Shown here: positions 38,391-52,047 of the stretch, in pieces
Layout: each line of letters begins with the position of its first letter
How positions within the stretch are numbered: the first letter of the stretch is position 1
NCBI GenBank assembly: GCA_963170055.1
Contig: CAUJGJ010000185.1
Span: forward strand, 5,001 to 69,000
Source: Halisarca cf. caerulea
Taxonomy: Eukaryota > Porifera > Demospongiae > Chondrillida > Halisarcidae
DNA: 64,000 nt
Direction of reading: 5' to 3'
Notes under the pieces: generated by a model
What the model was told of the DNA's origin: nothing
What the model saw: the letters and a program-made list of their open reading frames with translations, nothing else
The model's database searches: none
Made by a program: the position numbers and the translations under genes

Positions 38391-39950
38391 TACTACGATA
38401 ACAATTAGCAAAATTATTGTCTTTACACCAACATGTTTAAAACTACACAGATATGCCCGCAACACTTTAGAAACTTCATGTGAGGGAATGCGCGTGGTGT
38501 TAGCGCCAAATATTGGTTTTAGCACCAGCATATCCAACGCTACACAAATACGCCCACAGCACTTCAGAAACTTAATGTGTTTCCACTGGGAATGTGCGTG
38601 GTGCTAGTGCCAAATATTGGTATTAGCACTAGAATATCGAACACTACACAAATACGCCCACAGCACTTCAGAGACTTCATGTGTGTTCACTGGGAATGTG
38701 CGTTGTGCTAGTGTCTAATATTGGTATTAGCACCAGCATATCCAACACTACGCGTATACGCCCACAGTAGTGAAGAAATTTCATGTGTGTCCATTGGGAA
38801 TGTGCGTGGTGCTAATGCCAAATATTTATATTTTCACCAGCATATCCAACACTACACAAATACGCCCACAGCAGTTAAGAAACTTCATGTGTGTGCACTG
38901 GGATTGTGCGTGGTGCTAGTGCCAAATATTGGTATTAGCACCAGCATATCCAACACTACACAAATACGCCCACAGCACTTCAGAAAGGTCATGTGTGTCC
39001 ACTGGGAATGTGCGTGGTGCTAGTGCCAAATATTGGTATTAGCACCAGCATATCCAACACTACACAAATACGCCCGCAGCACTTCAGAAAGGTCATGTGT
39101 GTCCACTGGGAATGTGCGTGGTGCTAGTGCCAAATATTGGTATTACCACCAGCATATCCAACACTACACAAATATGCCCACAGCACTTCAGAAACTTCAT
39201 GTGTGTCCACTGGGATTGTGCGTGGTGCTAGTGCCAAATATTGGTTTTAGCACCAGCATATCCAACACTACACATATACGCCCACAGCACTTCAGAGACT
39301 TCATGTGTGTCCACTAAGAATGTGCGTGGTGCTAGTGCCAAATATTGGTATTAGCACCAGCATATCCAACACTACACAAATACGCCCACAGAACTTCAGA
39401 AACTTCATGTGTGTCCACTTTGAATGAGCGTGGTGCTAGTGCCTAATATTGCTATTAGCACCAGCATATCCAACACTACACAAATACGCCCACAGCACTT
39501 CAGAGACTTCATGTGTGTCCACTAGGAATGTGCGTGGTGCTAGTGCCTAATATTGGTATTAGCACCAGCATATCCAACACTACAGAAATACGCCCACAGC
39601 ACTTCAGAGACTTCATGTGTGTCCACTTTGAATGAGCGTGGTGCTAGTGCCTAATATTGGTATTAGCACCAGCATATCCAACACTACACAAATACGCCCA
39701 CAGAACTTCAGAAAGGTCATGTGTGTCCACTGGGAACGTGCGTGGTGCTAGTGCCAAATATTGGTATTAGCACCAGCATATCCAACACTACACAAATGCG
39801 CCCACAGCACTTCAGAAACTTCATGTGTGTCCACTGGGAATGTGCGTGGTGCTAGTGCCAAATGTTTATATTAGCACCTGCATTTCCTGCACTACACAAA
39901 TACGCCCACAGCCCTTCAGAACCTTCACGTGTTTCCACTCGGACTGTGCG
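38352..39950 (+). repeat. Telomere-bounded unit, 1,599 bp
   Basis: 143 + 14 x 104 bp. It repeats almost all of the preceding unit in order, then has additional monomers of the ACTTTGAATGAGCG and GGGAACGTGCG types before the next tract. Confidence 0.9.
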
Positions 39951-39989
39951 TAGGGGTTAGGGTTAGGGTTAGGGTTAGGGTTAGGGTTA
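39951..39989 (+). repeat. Interstitial telomere tract 8 (39 bp)
   Basis: Perfect sextets, type C flanks. Confidence 0.97.
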
Positions 39990-41341
39990 TACTACGATAA
40001 CAATTAGCAAAATTATTGTCTTTACACCAACATGTTTAAAACTACACAGATATGCCCGCAACACTTTAGAAACTTCATGTGAGGGAATGCGCGTGGTGTT
40101 AGCGCCAAATATTGGTTTTAGCACCAGCATATCCAACGCTACACAAATACGCCCACAGCACTTCAGAAACTTCATGTGTTTCCACTGGGAATGTGCGTGG
40201 TGCTAGTGCCAAATATTGGTATTAGCACTAGAATATCGAACACTACACAAATACGCCCACAGCACTTCAGAGACTTCATGTGTGTTCACTGGGAATGTGC
40301 GTTGTGCTAGTGTCTAATATTGGTATTAGCACCAGCATATCCAACACTACGCGTATACGCCCACAGTAGTGAAGAAATTTCATGTGTGTCCATTGGGAAT
40401 GTGCGTGGTGCTAATGCCAAATATTTATATTTTCACCAGCATATCCAACACTACACAAATACGCCCACAGCAGTTAAGAAACTTCATGTGTGTGCACTGG
40501 GATTGTGCGTGGTGCTAGTGCCAAATATTGGTATTAGCACCAGCATATCCAACACTACACAAATACGCCCACAGCACTTCAGAAAGGTCATGTGTGTCCA
40601 CTGGGAATGTGCGTGGTGCTAGTGCCAAATATTGGTATTAGCACCAGCATATCCAACACTACACAAATACGCCCGCAGCACTTCAGAAAGGTCATGTGTG
40701 TCCACTGGGAATGTGCGTGGTGCTAGTGCCAAATATTGGTATTAGCACCAGCATATCCAACACTACACAAATATGCCCACAGCACTTCAGAAACTTCATA
40801 AGTGTCCACTGGGAATGTGCGTTGTGCTAGTGTCAAATATTTGTATTAGCACCAGCATATCCAACACTACGCGTATACGCCCACAGTAGTTAAGAAATTT
40901 CATGTGTGTCCACTGGGAATGTGCGTGGTGCTAATGCCAAATATTTATATTTTCACCAGCATATCCAACACTACACAAATACGCCCACAGTAGTTAAGAA
41001 ACTTCATGTGTGTCCACTAGGAATGTGCGTGGTGCTAGTGCCTAATATTGGTATTAGCACCAGCATATCCAACACTACACAAATACGCCCACAGAACTTC
41101 AGAAAGGTCATGTGTGTCCACTGGGAATGTGCGTGGTGCTAGTGCCAAATATTGGTATTAGCACCAGCATATCCAACACTACACAAATGCGCCCACAGCA
41201 CTTCAGAAACTTCATGTGTGTCCACTGGGAATGTGCGTGGTGCTAGTGCCAAATGTTTATATTAGCACTTGCATTTCCTGCACTACACAAATACGCCCAC
41301 AGCCCTTCAGAACCTTCATGTGTTTCCACTCGGAATGTGCG
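39951..41341 (+). repeat. Telomere-bounded unit, 1,391 bp (type C)
   Basis: 143 + 12 x 104 bp. Same opening as the two previous units but with CTTCATGTGTTTCC after the tract, and two ACGCGT monomers. Probable relative of the 1,391-bp units at 47,069, 50,618 and 62,207. Confidence 0.9.
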
Positions 41342-41380
41342 TAGGGGTTAGGGTTAGGGTTAGGGTTAGGGTTAGGGTTA
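41342..41380 (+). repeat. Interstitial telomere tract 9 (39 bp)
   Basis: Perfect sextets with type A flanks: CTTCATGTG and GGAATGTGCG on the left, TACTAAGATAAC on the right. Confidence 0.97.
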
Positions 41381-43353
41381 TACTAAGATAACAATTAGCA
41401 AAATTATTGTCTTTACACCAACATGTTTAAAACTACACAGATATGCCCGCAACACTTTAGAAACTTCATGTGAGGGAATGCGCGTGGTGTTAGCGCCAAA
41501 TATTGGTTTTAGCACCAGCATATCCAACGCTACACAAATACGCCCACAGCACTTCAGAAACTTCATGTGTGTCCACTGGGAATGTGCGTGGTGCTAGTGC
41601 CAAATATTGGTATTAGCACTAGAATATCGAACACTACAGAAATACGCCCACAGCACTTCAGAATCTTCATGTGTGTCCACTGGGAATGTGCGTGGTGCTA
41701 GTGCCAAATATTGGTATTAGCACCAGCATATCCAACACTACACATATACGCCCACAGTAGTTAAGAAATTTCATGTGTGTCCATTGGGAATGTGCGTGGT
41801 GCTAGTGCCAAATATTGGTATTAGCACCAGCATATCCAACACTACACAAATACGCCCACAGCACTTCAGAAACTTCATGTGTGTCCACTGGGAATGTGCG
41901 TGGTGCTAGTGCCAAATATTGGTATTAGCACCAGCATATCCAACACTACACAAATGCGCCCACAGCACTTCAGAAACTTCATGTGTGTCCACTGGGAATG
42001 TGCGTGGTGCTAGTGCCAAATATTTGTATTAGCACCAGGATATCCAACACTACACATATACGCCCACAGTAAAGAAATTTCATGTGTGTCCACTGGGAAT
42101 GTGCGTGGTGCTAGTGCCAAATATTGGTATTAGCACCAGCATATCCAACACTACACAAATGCGCCCACAGCACTTCAGAAACTTCATGTGTGACCACTGG
42201 GAATGTGCGTGGTGCTAGTGCCAAATATTGGTATTAGCACCAGCATATCCAACACTACACAAATACACCCACAGTACTTCAGAAACTTCATGTGTGTCCA
42301 CTGGGAATGTGCGTTGTGCTAGTGTCAAATATTGGTATTAGCACCAGCATATCCAACACTACGCGTATACGCCCACAGTAGTTAAGAAATTTCATGTGTG
42401 TCCACTGGGAATGTGCGTGGTGCTAATGCCAAATATTTATATTTTCACCAGCATATCCAACACTACACAAATACGCCCACAGAACTTCAGAAAGGTCATG
42501 TGTGTCCACTGGGAATGTGCGTGGTGCTAGTGCCAAATATTGGTATTAGCACCAGCATATCCAACACTACACAAATACGCCCACAGCACTTCAGAAAGGT
42601 CATGTGTGTCCACTGGGAATGTGCGTGGTGCTAGTGCCAAATATTGGTATTAGCACCAGCATATCCAACACTACACAAATACGCCCGCAGCACTTCAGAA
42701 AGGTCATGTGTGTCCACTGGGAATGTGCGTGGTGCTAGTGCCAAATATTGGTATTAGCACCAGCATATCCAACACTACACAAATATGCCCACAGCACTTC
42801 AGAAACTTCATAAGTGTCCACTGGGAATGTGCGTTGTGCTAGTGTCAAATATTTGTATTAGCACCAGCATATCCAACACTACGCGTATACGCCCACAGTA
42901 GTTAAGAAATTTCATGTGTGTCCACTGGGAATGTGCGTGGTGCTAATGCCAAATATTTATATTTTCACCAGCATATCCAACACTACACAAATACGCCCAC
43001 AGTAGTTAAGAAACTTCATGTGTGTCCACTAGGAATGTGCGTGGTGCTAGTGCCTAATATTGGTATTAGCACCAGCATATCCAACACTACACAAATACGC
43101 CCACAGAACTTCAGAAAGGTCATGTGTGTCCACTGGGAATGTGCGTGGTGCTAATGCCAAATATTGGTATTAGCACCAGCATATCCAACACTACACAAAT
43201 GCGCCCACAGCACTTCAGAAACTTCATGTGTGTCCACTGGGAATGTGCGTGGTGCTAGTGCCAAATGTTTATATTAGCACTTGCATTTCCTGCACTACAC
43301 AAATACGCCCACAGCCCTTCAGAACCTTCATGTGTTTCCACTCGGAATGTGCG
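41342..43353 (+). repeat. Telomere-bounded unit, 2,012 bp (type A)
   Basis: 143 + 18 x 104 minus 3, the 3 bp from one 101-bp monomer near 42,066. It opens with ATATCGAACACTACAGAAAT and CAGAATCTTC. Confidence 0.9.
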
Positions 43354-43392
43354 TAGGGGTTAGGGTTAGGGTTAGGGTTAGGGTTAGGGTTA
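43354..43392 (+). repeat. Interstitial telomere tract 10 (39 bp)
   Basis: Perfect sextets, type A flanks, ACAGATATGCCC downstream. Confidence 0.97.
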
Positions 43393-45989
43393 TACTAAGA
43401 TAACAATTAGCAAAATTATTGTCTTTACACCAACATGTTTAAAACTACACAGATATGCCCGCAACACTTTAGAAACTTCATGTGAGGGAATGCGCGTGGT
43501 GTTAGCGCCAAATATTGGTTTTAGCACCAGCATATCCAACGCTACACAAATACGCCCACAGCACTTCAGAAACTTCATGTGTGTACACTGGGAATGTGCG
43601 TGGTGCTAGTGCCAAATATTGGTATTAGCACTAGAATATCGAACACTACAGAAATACGCCCACAGCACTTCAGAATCTTCATGTGTGTCCACTGGGAATG
43701 TGCGTGGTGCTAGTGCCAAATATTGGTATTAGCACCAGCATATCCAACACTACACATATACGCCCACAGTAGTTAAGAAATTTCATGTGTGTCCATTGGG
43801 AATGTGCGTGGTGCTAGTGCCAAATATTGGTATTAGCACCAGCATATCCAACACTACACAAATACGCCCACAGCACTTCAGAAACTTCATGTGTGTCCAC
43901 TGGGAATGTGCGTGGTGCTAGTGCCAAATATTGGTATTAGCACCAGCATATCCAACACTACACAAATGCGCCCACAGCACTTCAGAAACTTCATGTGTGT
44001 CCACTGGGAATGTGCGTGGTGCTAGTGCCAAATATTTGTATTAGCACCAGGATATCCAACACTACACATATACGCCCACAGTAAAGAAATTTCATGTGTG
44101 TCCACTGGGAATGTGCGTGGTGCTAGTGCCAAATATTGGTATTAGCACCAGCATATCCAACACTACACAAATGCGCCCACAGCACTTCAGAAACTTCATG
44201 TGTGTCCACTGGGAATGTGCGTGGTGCTAGTGCCAAATATTGGTATTAGCACCAGCATATCCAACACTACACAAATACACCCACAGTACTTCAGAAACTT
44301 CATGTGTGTCCACTAGGAATGTGCGTGGTGCTAGTGCCAAATATTGGTATTAGCACCAGCATATCCAACACTACGCGTATACGCCCACAGTAGTTAAGAA
44401 ATTTCATGTGTGTCCACTGGGAATGTGCGTGGTGCTAATGCCAAATATTTATATTTTCACCAGCATATCCAACACTACACAAATACGCCCACAGAACTTC
44501 AGAAAGGTCATGTGTGTCCACTGGGAATGTGCGTGGTGCTAGTGCCAAATATTGGTATTAGCACCAGCATATCCAACACTACACAAATACGCCCACAGCA
44601 CTTAAGAAAGGTCATGTGTGTCCACTGGGAATGTGCGTGGTGCTAGTGCCAAATATTGGTATTAGCACCAGCATATCCAACACTACACAAATACGCCCGC
44701 AGCACTTCAGAAAGGTCATGTGTGTCCACTGGGAATGTGCGTGGTGCTAGTGCCAAATATTGGTATTAGCACCAGCATATCCAACACTACACAAATATGC
44801 CCACAGCACTTCAGAAACTTCATAAGTGTCCACTGGGAATGTGCGTTGTGCTAGTGTCAAATATTTGTATTAGCACCAGCAAATCCAACACTACGCGTAT
44901 ACGCCCACAGTAGTTAAGAAATTTCATGTGTGTCCACTGGGAATGTGCGTGGTGCTAATGCCAAATATTTATATTTTCACCAGCATATCCAACACTACAC
45001 AAATACGCCCACAGTAGTTAAGAAACTTCATGTGTGTCCACTAGGAATGTGCGTGGTGCTAGTGCCTAATATTGGTATTAGCACCAGCATATCCAACACT
45101 ACACAAATACGCCCACAGAACTTCAGAAAGGTCATGTGTGTCCACTGGGAATGTGCGTGGTGCTAGTGCCAAATATTGGTATTAGCACCAGCATATCCAA
45201 CACTACACAAATACGCCCACAGCACTTCAGAAAGGTCATGTGTGTCCACTGGGAATGTGCGTGGTGCTAGTGCCAAATATTGGTATTAGCACCAGCATAT
45301 CCAACACTACACAAATACGCCCGCAGCACTTCAGAAAGGTCATGTGTGTCCACTGGGAATGTGCGTGGTGCTAGTGCCAAATATTGGTATTAGCACCAGC
45401 ATATCCAACACTACACAAATATGCCCACAGCACTTCAGAAACTTCATAAGTGTCCACTGGGAATGTGCGTTGTGCTAGTGTCAAATATTTGTATTAGCAC
45501 CAGCATATCCAACACTACGCGTATACGCCCACAGTAGTTAAGAAATTTCATGTGTGTCCACTGGGAATGTGCGTGGTGCTAATGCCAAATATTTATATTT
45601 TCACCAGCATATCCAACACTACACAAATACGCCCACAGTAGTTAAGAAACTTCATGTGTGTCCACTAGGAATGTGCGTGGTGCTAGTGCCTAATATTGGT
45701 ATTAGCACCAGCATATCCAACACTACACAAATACGCCCACAGAACTTCAGAAAGGTCATGTGTGTCCACTGGGAATGTGCGTGGTGCTAGTGCCAAATAT
45801 TGGTATTAGCACCAGCATATCCAACACTACACAAATGCGCCCACAGCACTTCAGAAACTTCATGTGTGTCCACTGGGAATGTGCGTGGTGCTAGTGCCAA
45901 ATGTTTATATTAGCACTTGCATTTCCTGCACTACACAAATACGCCCACAGCCCTTCAGAACCTTCATGTGTTTCCACTCGGAATGTGCG
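43354..45989 (+). repeat. Telomere-bounded unit, 2,636 bp (type A)
   Basis: Equals the preceding 2,012-bp unit plus 624 bp (six monomers). The extra length is an internal tandem duplication: the ACGCGT/TTTATATTTTCACC pair near 44,892-44,975 recurs at 45,516-45,599. Confidence 0.9.
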
Positions 45990-46028
45990 TAGGGGTTAGG
46001 GTTAGGGTTAGGGTTAGGGTTAGGGTTA
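45990..46028 (+). repeat. Interstitial telomere tract 11 (39 bp)
   Basis: Perfect sextets, type A flanks, with the derived ACAGGTATGCCC downstream. Confidence 0.97.
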
Positions 46029-47068
46029 TACTAAGATAACAATTAGCAAAATTATTGTCTTTACACCAACATGTTTAAAACTACACAGGTATGCCCGCAA
46101 CACTTTAGAAACTTCATGTGAGGGAATGCGCGTGGTGTTAGCGCCAAATATTGGTTTTAGCACCAGCATATCCAACGCTACACAAATACGCCCACAGCAC
46201 TTCAGAAACTTCATGTGTGTCCACTGGGAATGTGCGTGGTGCTAGTGCCAAATATTGGTATTAGCACTAGAATATCGAACACTACAGAAATACGCCCACA
46301 GCACTTCAGAATCTTCATGTGTGTCCACTGGGAATGTGCGTGGTGCTAGTGCCAAATATTGGTATTAGCACCAGCATATCCAACACTACACATATACGCC
46401 CACAGTAGTTAAGAAATTTCATGTGTGTCCATTGGGAATGTGCGTGGTGCTAGTGCCAAATATTGGTATTAGCACCAGCATATCCAACACTACACAAATA
46501 CGCCCACAGAACTTCAGAAACTTCATGTGTGTCCACTTTGAATGAGCGTGGTGCTAGTGCCTAATATTGGTATTAGCACCAGCATATCCAACACTACACA
46601 AATACGCCCACAGCACTTCAGAGACTTCATGTGTGTCCACTAGGAATGTGCGTGGTGCTAGTGCCTAATATTGGTATTAGCACCAGCATATCCAACACTA
46701 CACAAATACGCCCACAGCACTTCAGAGACTTCATGTGTGTCCACTTTGAATGAGCGTGGTGCTAGTGCCTAATATTGGTATTAGCACCAGCATATCCAAC
46801 ACTACACAAATACGCCCACAGAACTTCAGAAAGGTCATGTGTGTCCACTGGGAACGTGCGTGGTGCTAGTGCAAAATATTGGTATTAGCACCAGCATATC
46901 CAACACTACACAAATGCGCCCACAGCACTTCAGAAACTTCATGTGTGTCCACTGGGAATGTGCGTGGTGCTAGTGCCAAATGTTTATATTAGCACCTGCA
47001 TTTCCTGCACTACACAAATACGCCCACAGCCCTTCAGAACCTTCACGTGTTTCCACTCGGACTGTGCG
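45990..47068 (+). repeat. Telomere-bounded unit, 1,079 bp (type A)
   Basis: 143 + 9 x 104 bp. It opens as other type A units, then has three ACTTTGAATGAGCG or AGAGACTTC monomers. It recurs at 48,460 and 49,539. Confidence 0.92.
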
Positions 47069-47107
47069 TAGGGGTTAGGGTTAGGGTTAGGGTTAGGGTT
47101 AGGGTTA
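47069..47107 (+). repeat. Interstitial telomere tract 12 (39 bp)
   Basis: Perfect sextets, type C flanks. Confidence 0.97.
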
Positions 47108-48459
47108 TACTACGATAACAATTAGCAAAATTATTGTCTTTACACCAACATGTTTAAAACTACACAGATATGCCCGCAACACTTTAGAAACTTCATGTGA
47201 GGGAATGCGCGTGGTGTTAGCGCCAAATATTGGTTTTAGCACCAGCATATCCAACGCTACACAAATACGCCCACAGCACTTCAGAAACTTCATGTGTTTC
47301 CACTAGGAATGTGCGTGGTGCTAGTGCCAAATATTGGTATTAGCACTAGAATATCGAACACTACACAAATACGCCCACAGCACTTCAGAGACTTCATGTG
47401 TGTTCACTGGGAATGTGCGTTGTGCTAGTGTCTAATATTGGTATTAGCACCAGCATATCCAACACTACGCGTATACGCCCACAGTAGTGAAGAAATTTCA
47501 TGTGTGTCCATTGGGAATGTGCGTGGTGCTAATGCCAAATATTTATATTTTCACCAGCATATCCAACACTACACAAATACGCCCACAGCAGTTAAGAAAC
47601 TTCATGTGTGTGCACTGGGATTGTGCGTGGTGCTAGTGCCAAATATTGGTATTAGCACCAGCATATCCAACACTAAGCAAATACGCCCACAGCACTTCAG
47701 AAAGGTCATGTGTGTCCACTGGGAATGTGCGTGGTGCTAGTGCCAAATATTGGTATTAGCACCAGCATATCCAACACTACACAAATACGCCCGCAGCACT
47801 TCAGAAAGGTCATGTGTGTCCACTGGGAATGTGCGTGGTGCTAGTGCCAAATATTGGTATTAGCACCAGCATATCCAACACTACACAAATATGCCCACAG
47901 CACTTCAGAAACTTCATAAGTGTCCACTGGGAATGTGCTTTGTGCTAGTGTCAAATATTTGTATTAGCACCAGCATATCCAACACTACGCGTATACGCCC
48001 ACAGTAGTTAAGAAATTTCATGTGTGTCCACTGGGAATGTGCGTGGTGCTAATGCCAAATATTTATATTTTCACCAGCATATCCAACACTACACAAATAC
48101 GCCCACAGTAGTTAAGAAACTTCATGTGTGTCCACTAGGAATGTGCGTGGTGCTAGTGCCTAATATTGGTATTAGCACCAGCATATCCAACACTACACAA
48201 ATACGCCCACAGAACTTCAGAAAGGTCATGTGTGTCCACTGGGAATGTGCGTGGTGCTAGTGCCAAATATTGGTATTAGCACCAGCATATCCAACACTAC
48301 ACAAATGCGCCCACAGCACTTCAGAAACTTCATGTGTGTCCACTGGGAATGTGCGTGGTGCTAGTGCCAAATGTTTATATTAGCACTTGCATTTCCTGCA
48401 CTACACAAATACGCCCACAGCCCTTCAGAACCTTCATGTGTTTCCACTCGGAATGTGCG
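47069..48459 (+). repeat. Telomere-bounded unit, 1,391 bp (type C)
   Basis: 143 + 12 x 104 bp. It carries CACTAAGCAAATACG near 47,670 and GTGCTTTGTGC near 47,935, both repeated at 50,618-52,008. Confidence 0.93.
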
Positions 48460-48498
48460 TAGGGGTTAGGGTTAGGGTTAGGGTTAGGGTTAGGGTTA
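48460..48498 (+). repeat. Interstitial telomere tract 13 (39 bp)
   Basis: Perfect sextets, type A flanks, ACAGGTATGCCC downstream. Confidence 0.97.
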
Positions 48499-49538
48499 TA
48501 CTAAGATAACAATTAGCAAAATTATTGTCTTTACACCAACATGTTTAAAACTACACAGGTATGCCCGCAACACTTTAGAAACTTCATGTGAGGGAATGCG
48601 CGTGGTGTTAGCGCCAAATATTGGTTTTAGCACCAGCATATCCAACGCTACACAAATACGCCCACAGCACTTCAGAAACTTCATGTGTGTCCACTGGGAA
48701 TGTGCGTGGTGCTAGTGCCAAATATTGGTATTAGCACTAGAATATCGAACACTACAGAAATACGCCCACAGCACTTCAGAATCTTCATGTGTGTCCACTG
48801 GGAATGTGCGTGGTGCTAGTGCCAAATATTGGTATTAGCACCAGCATATCCAACACTACACATATACGCCCACAGTAGTTAAGAAATTTCATGTGTGTCC
48901 ATTGGGAATGTGCGTGGTGCTAGTGCCAAATATTGGTATTAGCACCAGCATATCCAACACTACACAAATACGCCCACAGAACTTCAGAAACTTCATGTGT
49001 GTCCACTTTGAATGAGCGTGGTGCTAGTGCCTAATATTGGTATTAGCACCAGCATATCCAACACTACACAAATACGCCCACAGCACTTCAGAGACTTCAT
49101 GTGTGTCCACTAGGAATGTGCGTGGTGCTAGTGCCTAATATTGGTATTAGCACCAGCATATCCAACACTACACAAATACGCCCACAGCACTTCAGAGACT
49201 TCATGTGTGTCCACTTTGAATGAGCGTGGTGCTAGTGCCTAATATTGGTATTAGCACCAGCATATCCAACACTACACAAATACGCCCACAGAACTTCAGA
49301 AAGGTCATGTGTGTCCACTGGGAACGTGCGTGGTGCTAGTGCAAAATATTGGTATTAGCACCAGCATATCCAACACTACACAAATGCGCCCACAGCACTT
49401 CAGAAACTTCATGTGTGTCCACTGGGAATGTGCGTGGTGCTAGTGCCAAATGTTTATATTAGCACTTGCATTTCCTGCACTACACAAATACGCCCACAGC
49501 CCTTCAGAACCTTCATGTGTTTCCACTCGGAATGTGCG
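48460..49538 (+). repeat. Telomere-bounded unit, 1,079 bp (type A)
   Basis: Nearly identical to the units starting at 45,990 and 49,539, including GTGCAAAATATTGG near 49,340. Confidence 0.93.
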
Positions 49539-49577
49539 TAGGGGTTAGGGTTAGGGTTAGGGTTAGGGTTAGGGTTA
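49539..49577 (+). repeat. Interstitial telomere tract 14 (39 bp)
   Basis: Perfect sextets, type A flanks, ACAGGTATGCCC downstream. Confidence 0.97.
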
Positions 49578-50617
49578 TACTAAGATAACAATTAGCAAAA
49601 TTATTGTCTTTACACCAACATGTTTAAAACTACACAGGTATGCCCGCAACACTTTAGAAACTTCATGTGAGGGAATGCGCGTGGTGTTAGCGCCAAATAT
49701 TGGTTTTAGCACCAGCATATCCAACGCTACACAAATACGCCCACAGCACTTCAGAAACTTCATGTGTGTCCACTGGGAATGTGCGTGGTGCTAGTGCCAA
49801 ATATTGGTATTAGCACTAGAATATCGAACACTACAGAAATACGCCCACAGCACTTCAGAATCTTCATGTGTGTCCACTGGGAATGTGCGTGGTGCTAGTG
49901 CCAAATATTGGTATTAGCACCAGCATATCCAACACTACACATATACGCCCACAGTAGTTAAGAAATTTCATGTGTGTCCATTGGGAATGTGCGTGGTGCT
50001 AGTGCCAAATATTGGTATTAGCACCAGCATATCCAACACTACACAAATACGCCCACAGAACTTCAGAAACTTCATGTGTGTCCACTTTGAATGAGCGTGG
50101 TGCTAGTGCCTAATATTGGTATTAGCACCAGCATATCCAACACTACACAAATACGCCCACAGCACTTCAGAGACTTCATGTGTGTCCACTAGGAATGTGC
50201 GTGGTGCTAGTGCCTAATATTGGTATTAGCACCAGCATATCCAACACTACACAAATACGCCCACAGCACTTCAGAGACTTCATGTGTGTCCACTTTGAAT
50301 GAGCGTGGTGCTAGTGCCTAATATTGGTATTAGCACCAGCATATCCAACACTACACAAATACGCCCACAGAACTTCAGAAAGGTCATGTGTGTCCACTGG
50401 GAACGTGCGTGGTGCTAGTGCAAAATATTGGTATTAGCACCAGCATATCCAACACTACACAAATGCGCCCACAGCACTTCAGAAACTTCATGTGTGTCCA
50501 CTGGGAATGTGCGTGGTGCTAGTGCCAAATGTTTATATTAGCACCTGCATTTCCTGCACTACACAAATACGCCCACAGCCCTTCAGAACCTTCACGTGTT
50601 TCCACTCGGACTGTGCG
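49539..50617 (+). repeat. Telomere-bounded unit, 1,079 bp (type A)
   Basis: Third copy of the 1,079-bp unit. Its right end carries type C features (CTTCACGTG, GGACTGTGCG), whereas the unit at 48,460 ends with type A features. Confidence 0.93.
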
Positions 50618-50656
50618 TAGGGGTTAGGGTTAGGGTTAGGGTTAGGGTTAGGGTTA
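50618..50656 (+). repeat. Interstitial telomere tract 15 (39 bp)
   Basis: Perfect sextets, type C flanks. Confidence 0.97.
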
Positions 50657-52008
50657 TACTACGATAACAATTAGCAAAATTATTGTCTTTACACCAACAT
50701 GTTTAAAACTACACAGATATGCCCGCAACACTTTAGAAACTTCATGTGAGGGAATGCGCGTGGTGTTAGCGCCAAATATTGGTTTTAGCACCAGCATATC
50801 CAACGCTACACAAATACGCCCACAGCACTTCAGAAACTTCATGTGTTTCCACTAGGAATGTGCGTGGTGCTAGTGCCAAATATTGGTATTAGCACTAGAA
50901 TATCGAACACTACACAAATACGCCCACAGCACTTCAGAGACTTCATGTGTGTTCACTGGGAATGTGCGTTGTGCTAGTGTCTAATATTGGTATTAGCACC
51001 AGCATATCCAACACTACGCGTATACGCCCACAGTAGTGAAGAAATTTCATGTGTGTCCATTGGGAATGTGCGTGGTGCTAATGCCAAATATTTATATTTT
51101 CACCAGCATATCCAACACTACACAAATACGCCCACAGCAGTTAAGAAACTTCATGTGTGTGCACTGGGATTGTGCGTGGTGCTAGTGCCAAATATTGGTA
51201 TTAGCACCAGCATATCCAACACTAAGCAAATACGCCCACAGCACTTCAGAAAGGTCATGTGTGTCCACTGGGAATGTGCGTGGTGCTAGTGCCAAATATT
51301 GGTATTAGCACCAGCATATCCAACACTACACAAATACGCCCGCAGCACTTCAGAAAGGTCATGTGTGTCCACTGGGAATGTGCGTGGTGCTAGTGCCAAA
51401 TATTGGTATTAGCACCAGCATATCCAACACTACACAAATATGCCCACAGCACTTCAGAAACTTCATAAGTGTCCACTGGGAATGTGCTTTGTGCTAGTGT
51501 CAAATATTTGTATTAGCACCAGCATATCCAACACTACGCGTATACGCCCACAGTAGTTAAGAAATTTCATGTGTGTCCACTGGGAATGTGCGTGGTGCTA
51601 ATGCCAAATATTTATATTTTCACCAGCATATCCAACACTACACAAATACGCCCACAGTAGTTAAGAAACTTCATGTGTGTCCACTAGGAATGTGCGTGGT
51701 GCTAGTGCCTAATATTGGTATTAGCACCAGCATATCCAACACTACACAAATACGCCCACAGAACTTCAGAAAGGTCATGTGTGTCCACTGGGAATGTGCG
51801 TGGTGCTAGTGCCAAATATTGGTATTAGCACCAGCATATCCAACACTACACAAATGCGCCCACAGCACTTCAGAAACTTCATGTGTGTCCACTGGGAATG
51901 TGCGTGGTGCTAGTGCCAAATGTTTATATTAGCACTTGCATTTCCTGCACTACACAAATACGCCCACAGCCCTTCAGAACCTTCATGTGTTTCCACTCGG
52001 AATGTGCG
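50618..52008 (+). repeat. Telomere-bounded unit, 1,391 bp (type C)
   Basis: Nearly identical to 47,069-48,459, offset 3,549 bp (1,391 + 1,079 + 1,079). Confidence 0.93.
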
Positions 52009-52047
52009 TAGGGGTTAGGGTTAGGGTTAGGGTTAGGGTTAGGGTTA
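52009..52047 (+). repeat. Interstitial telomere tract 16 (39 bp)
   Basis: Perfect sextets, type A flanks, ACAGGTATGCCC downstream. Confidence 0.97.
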
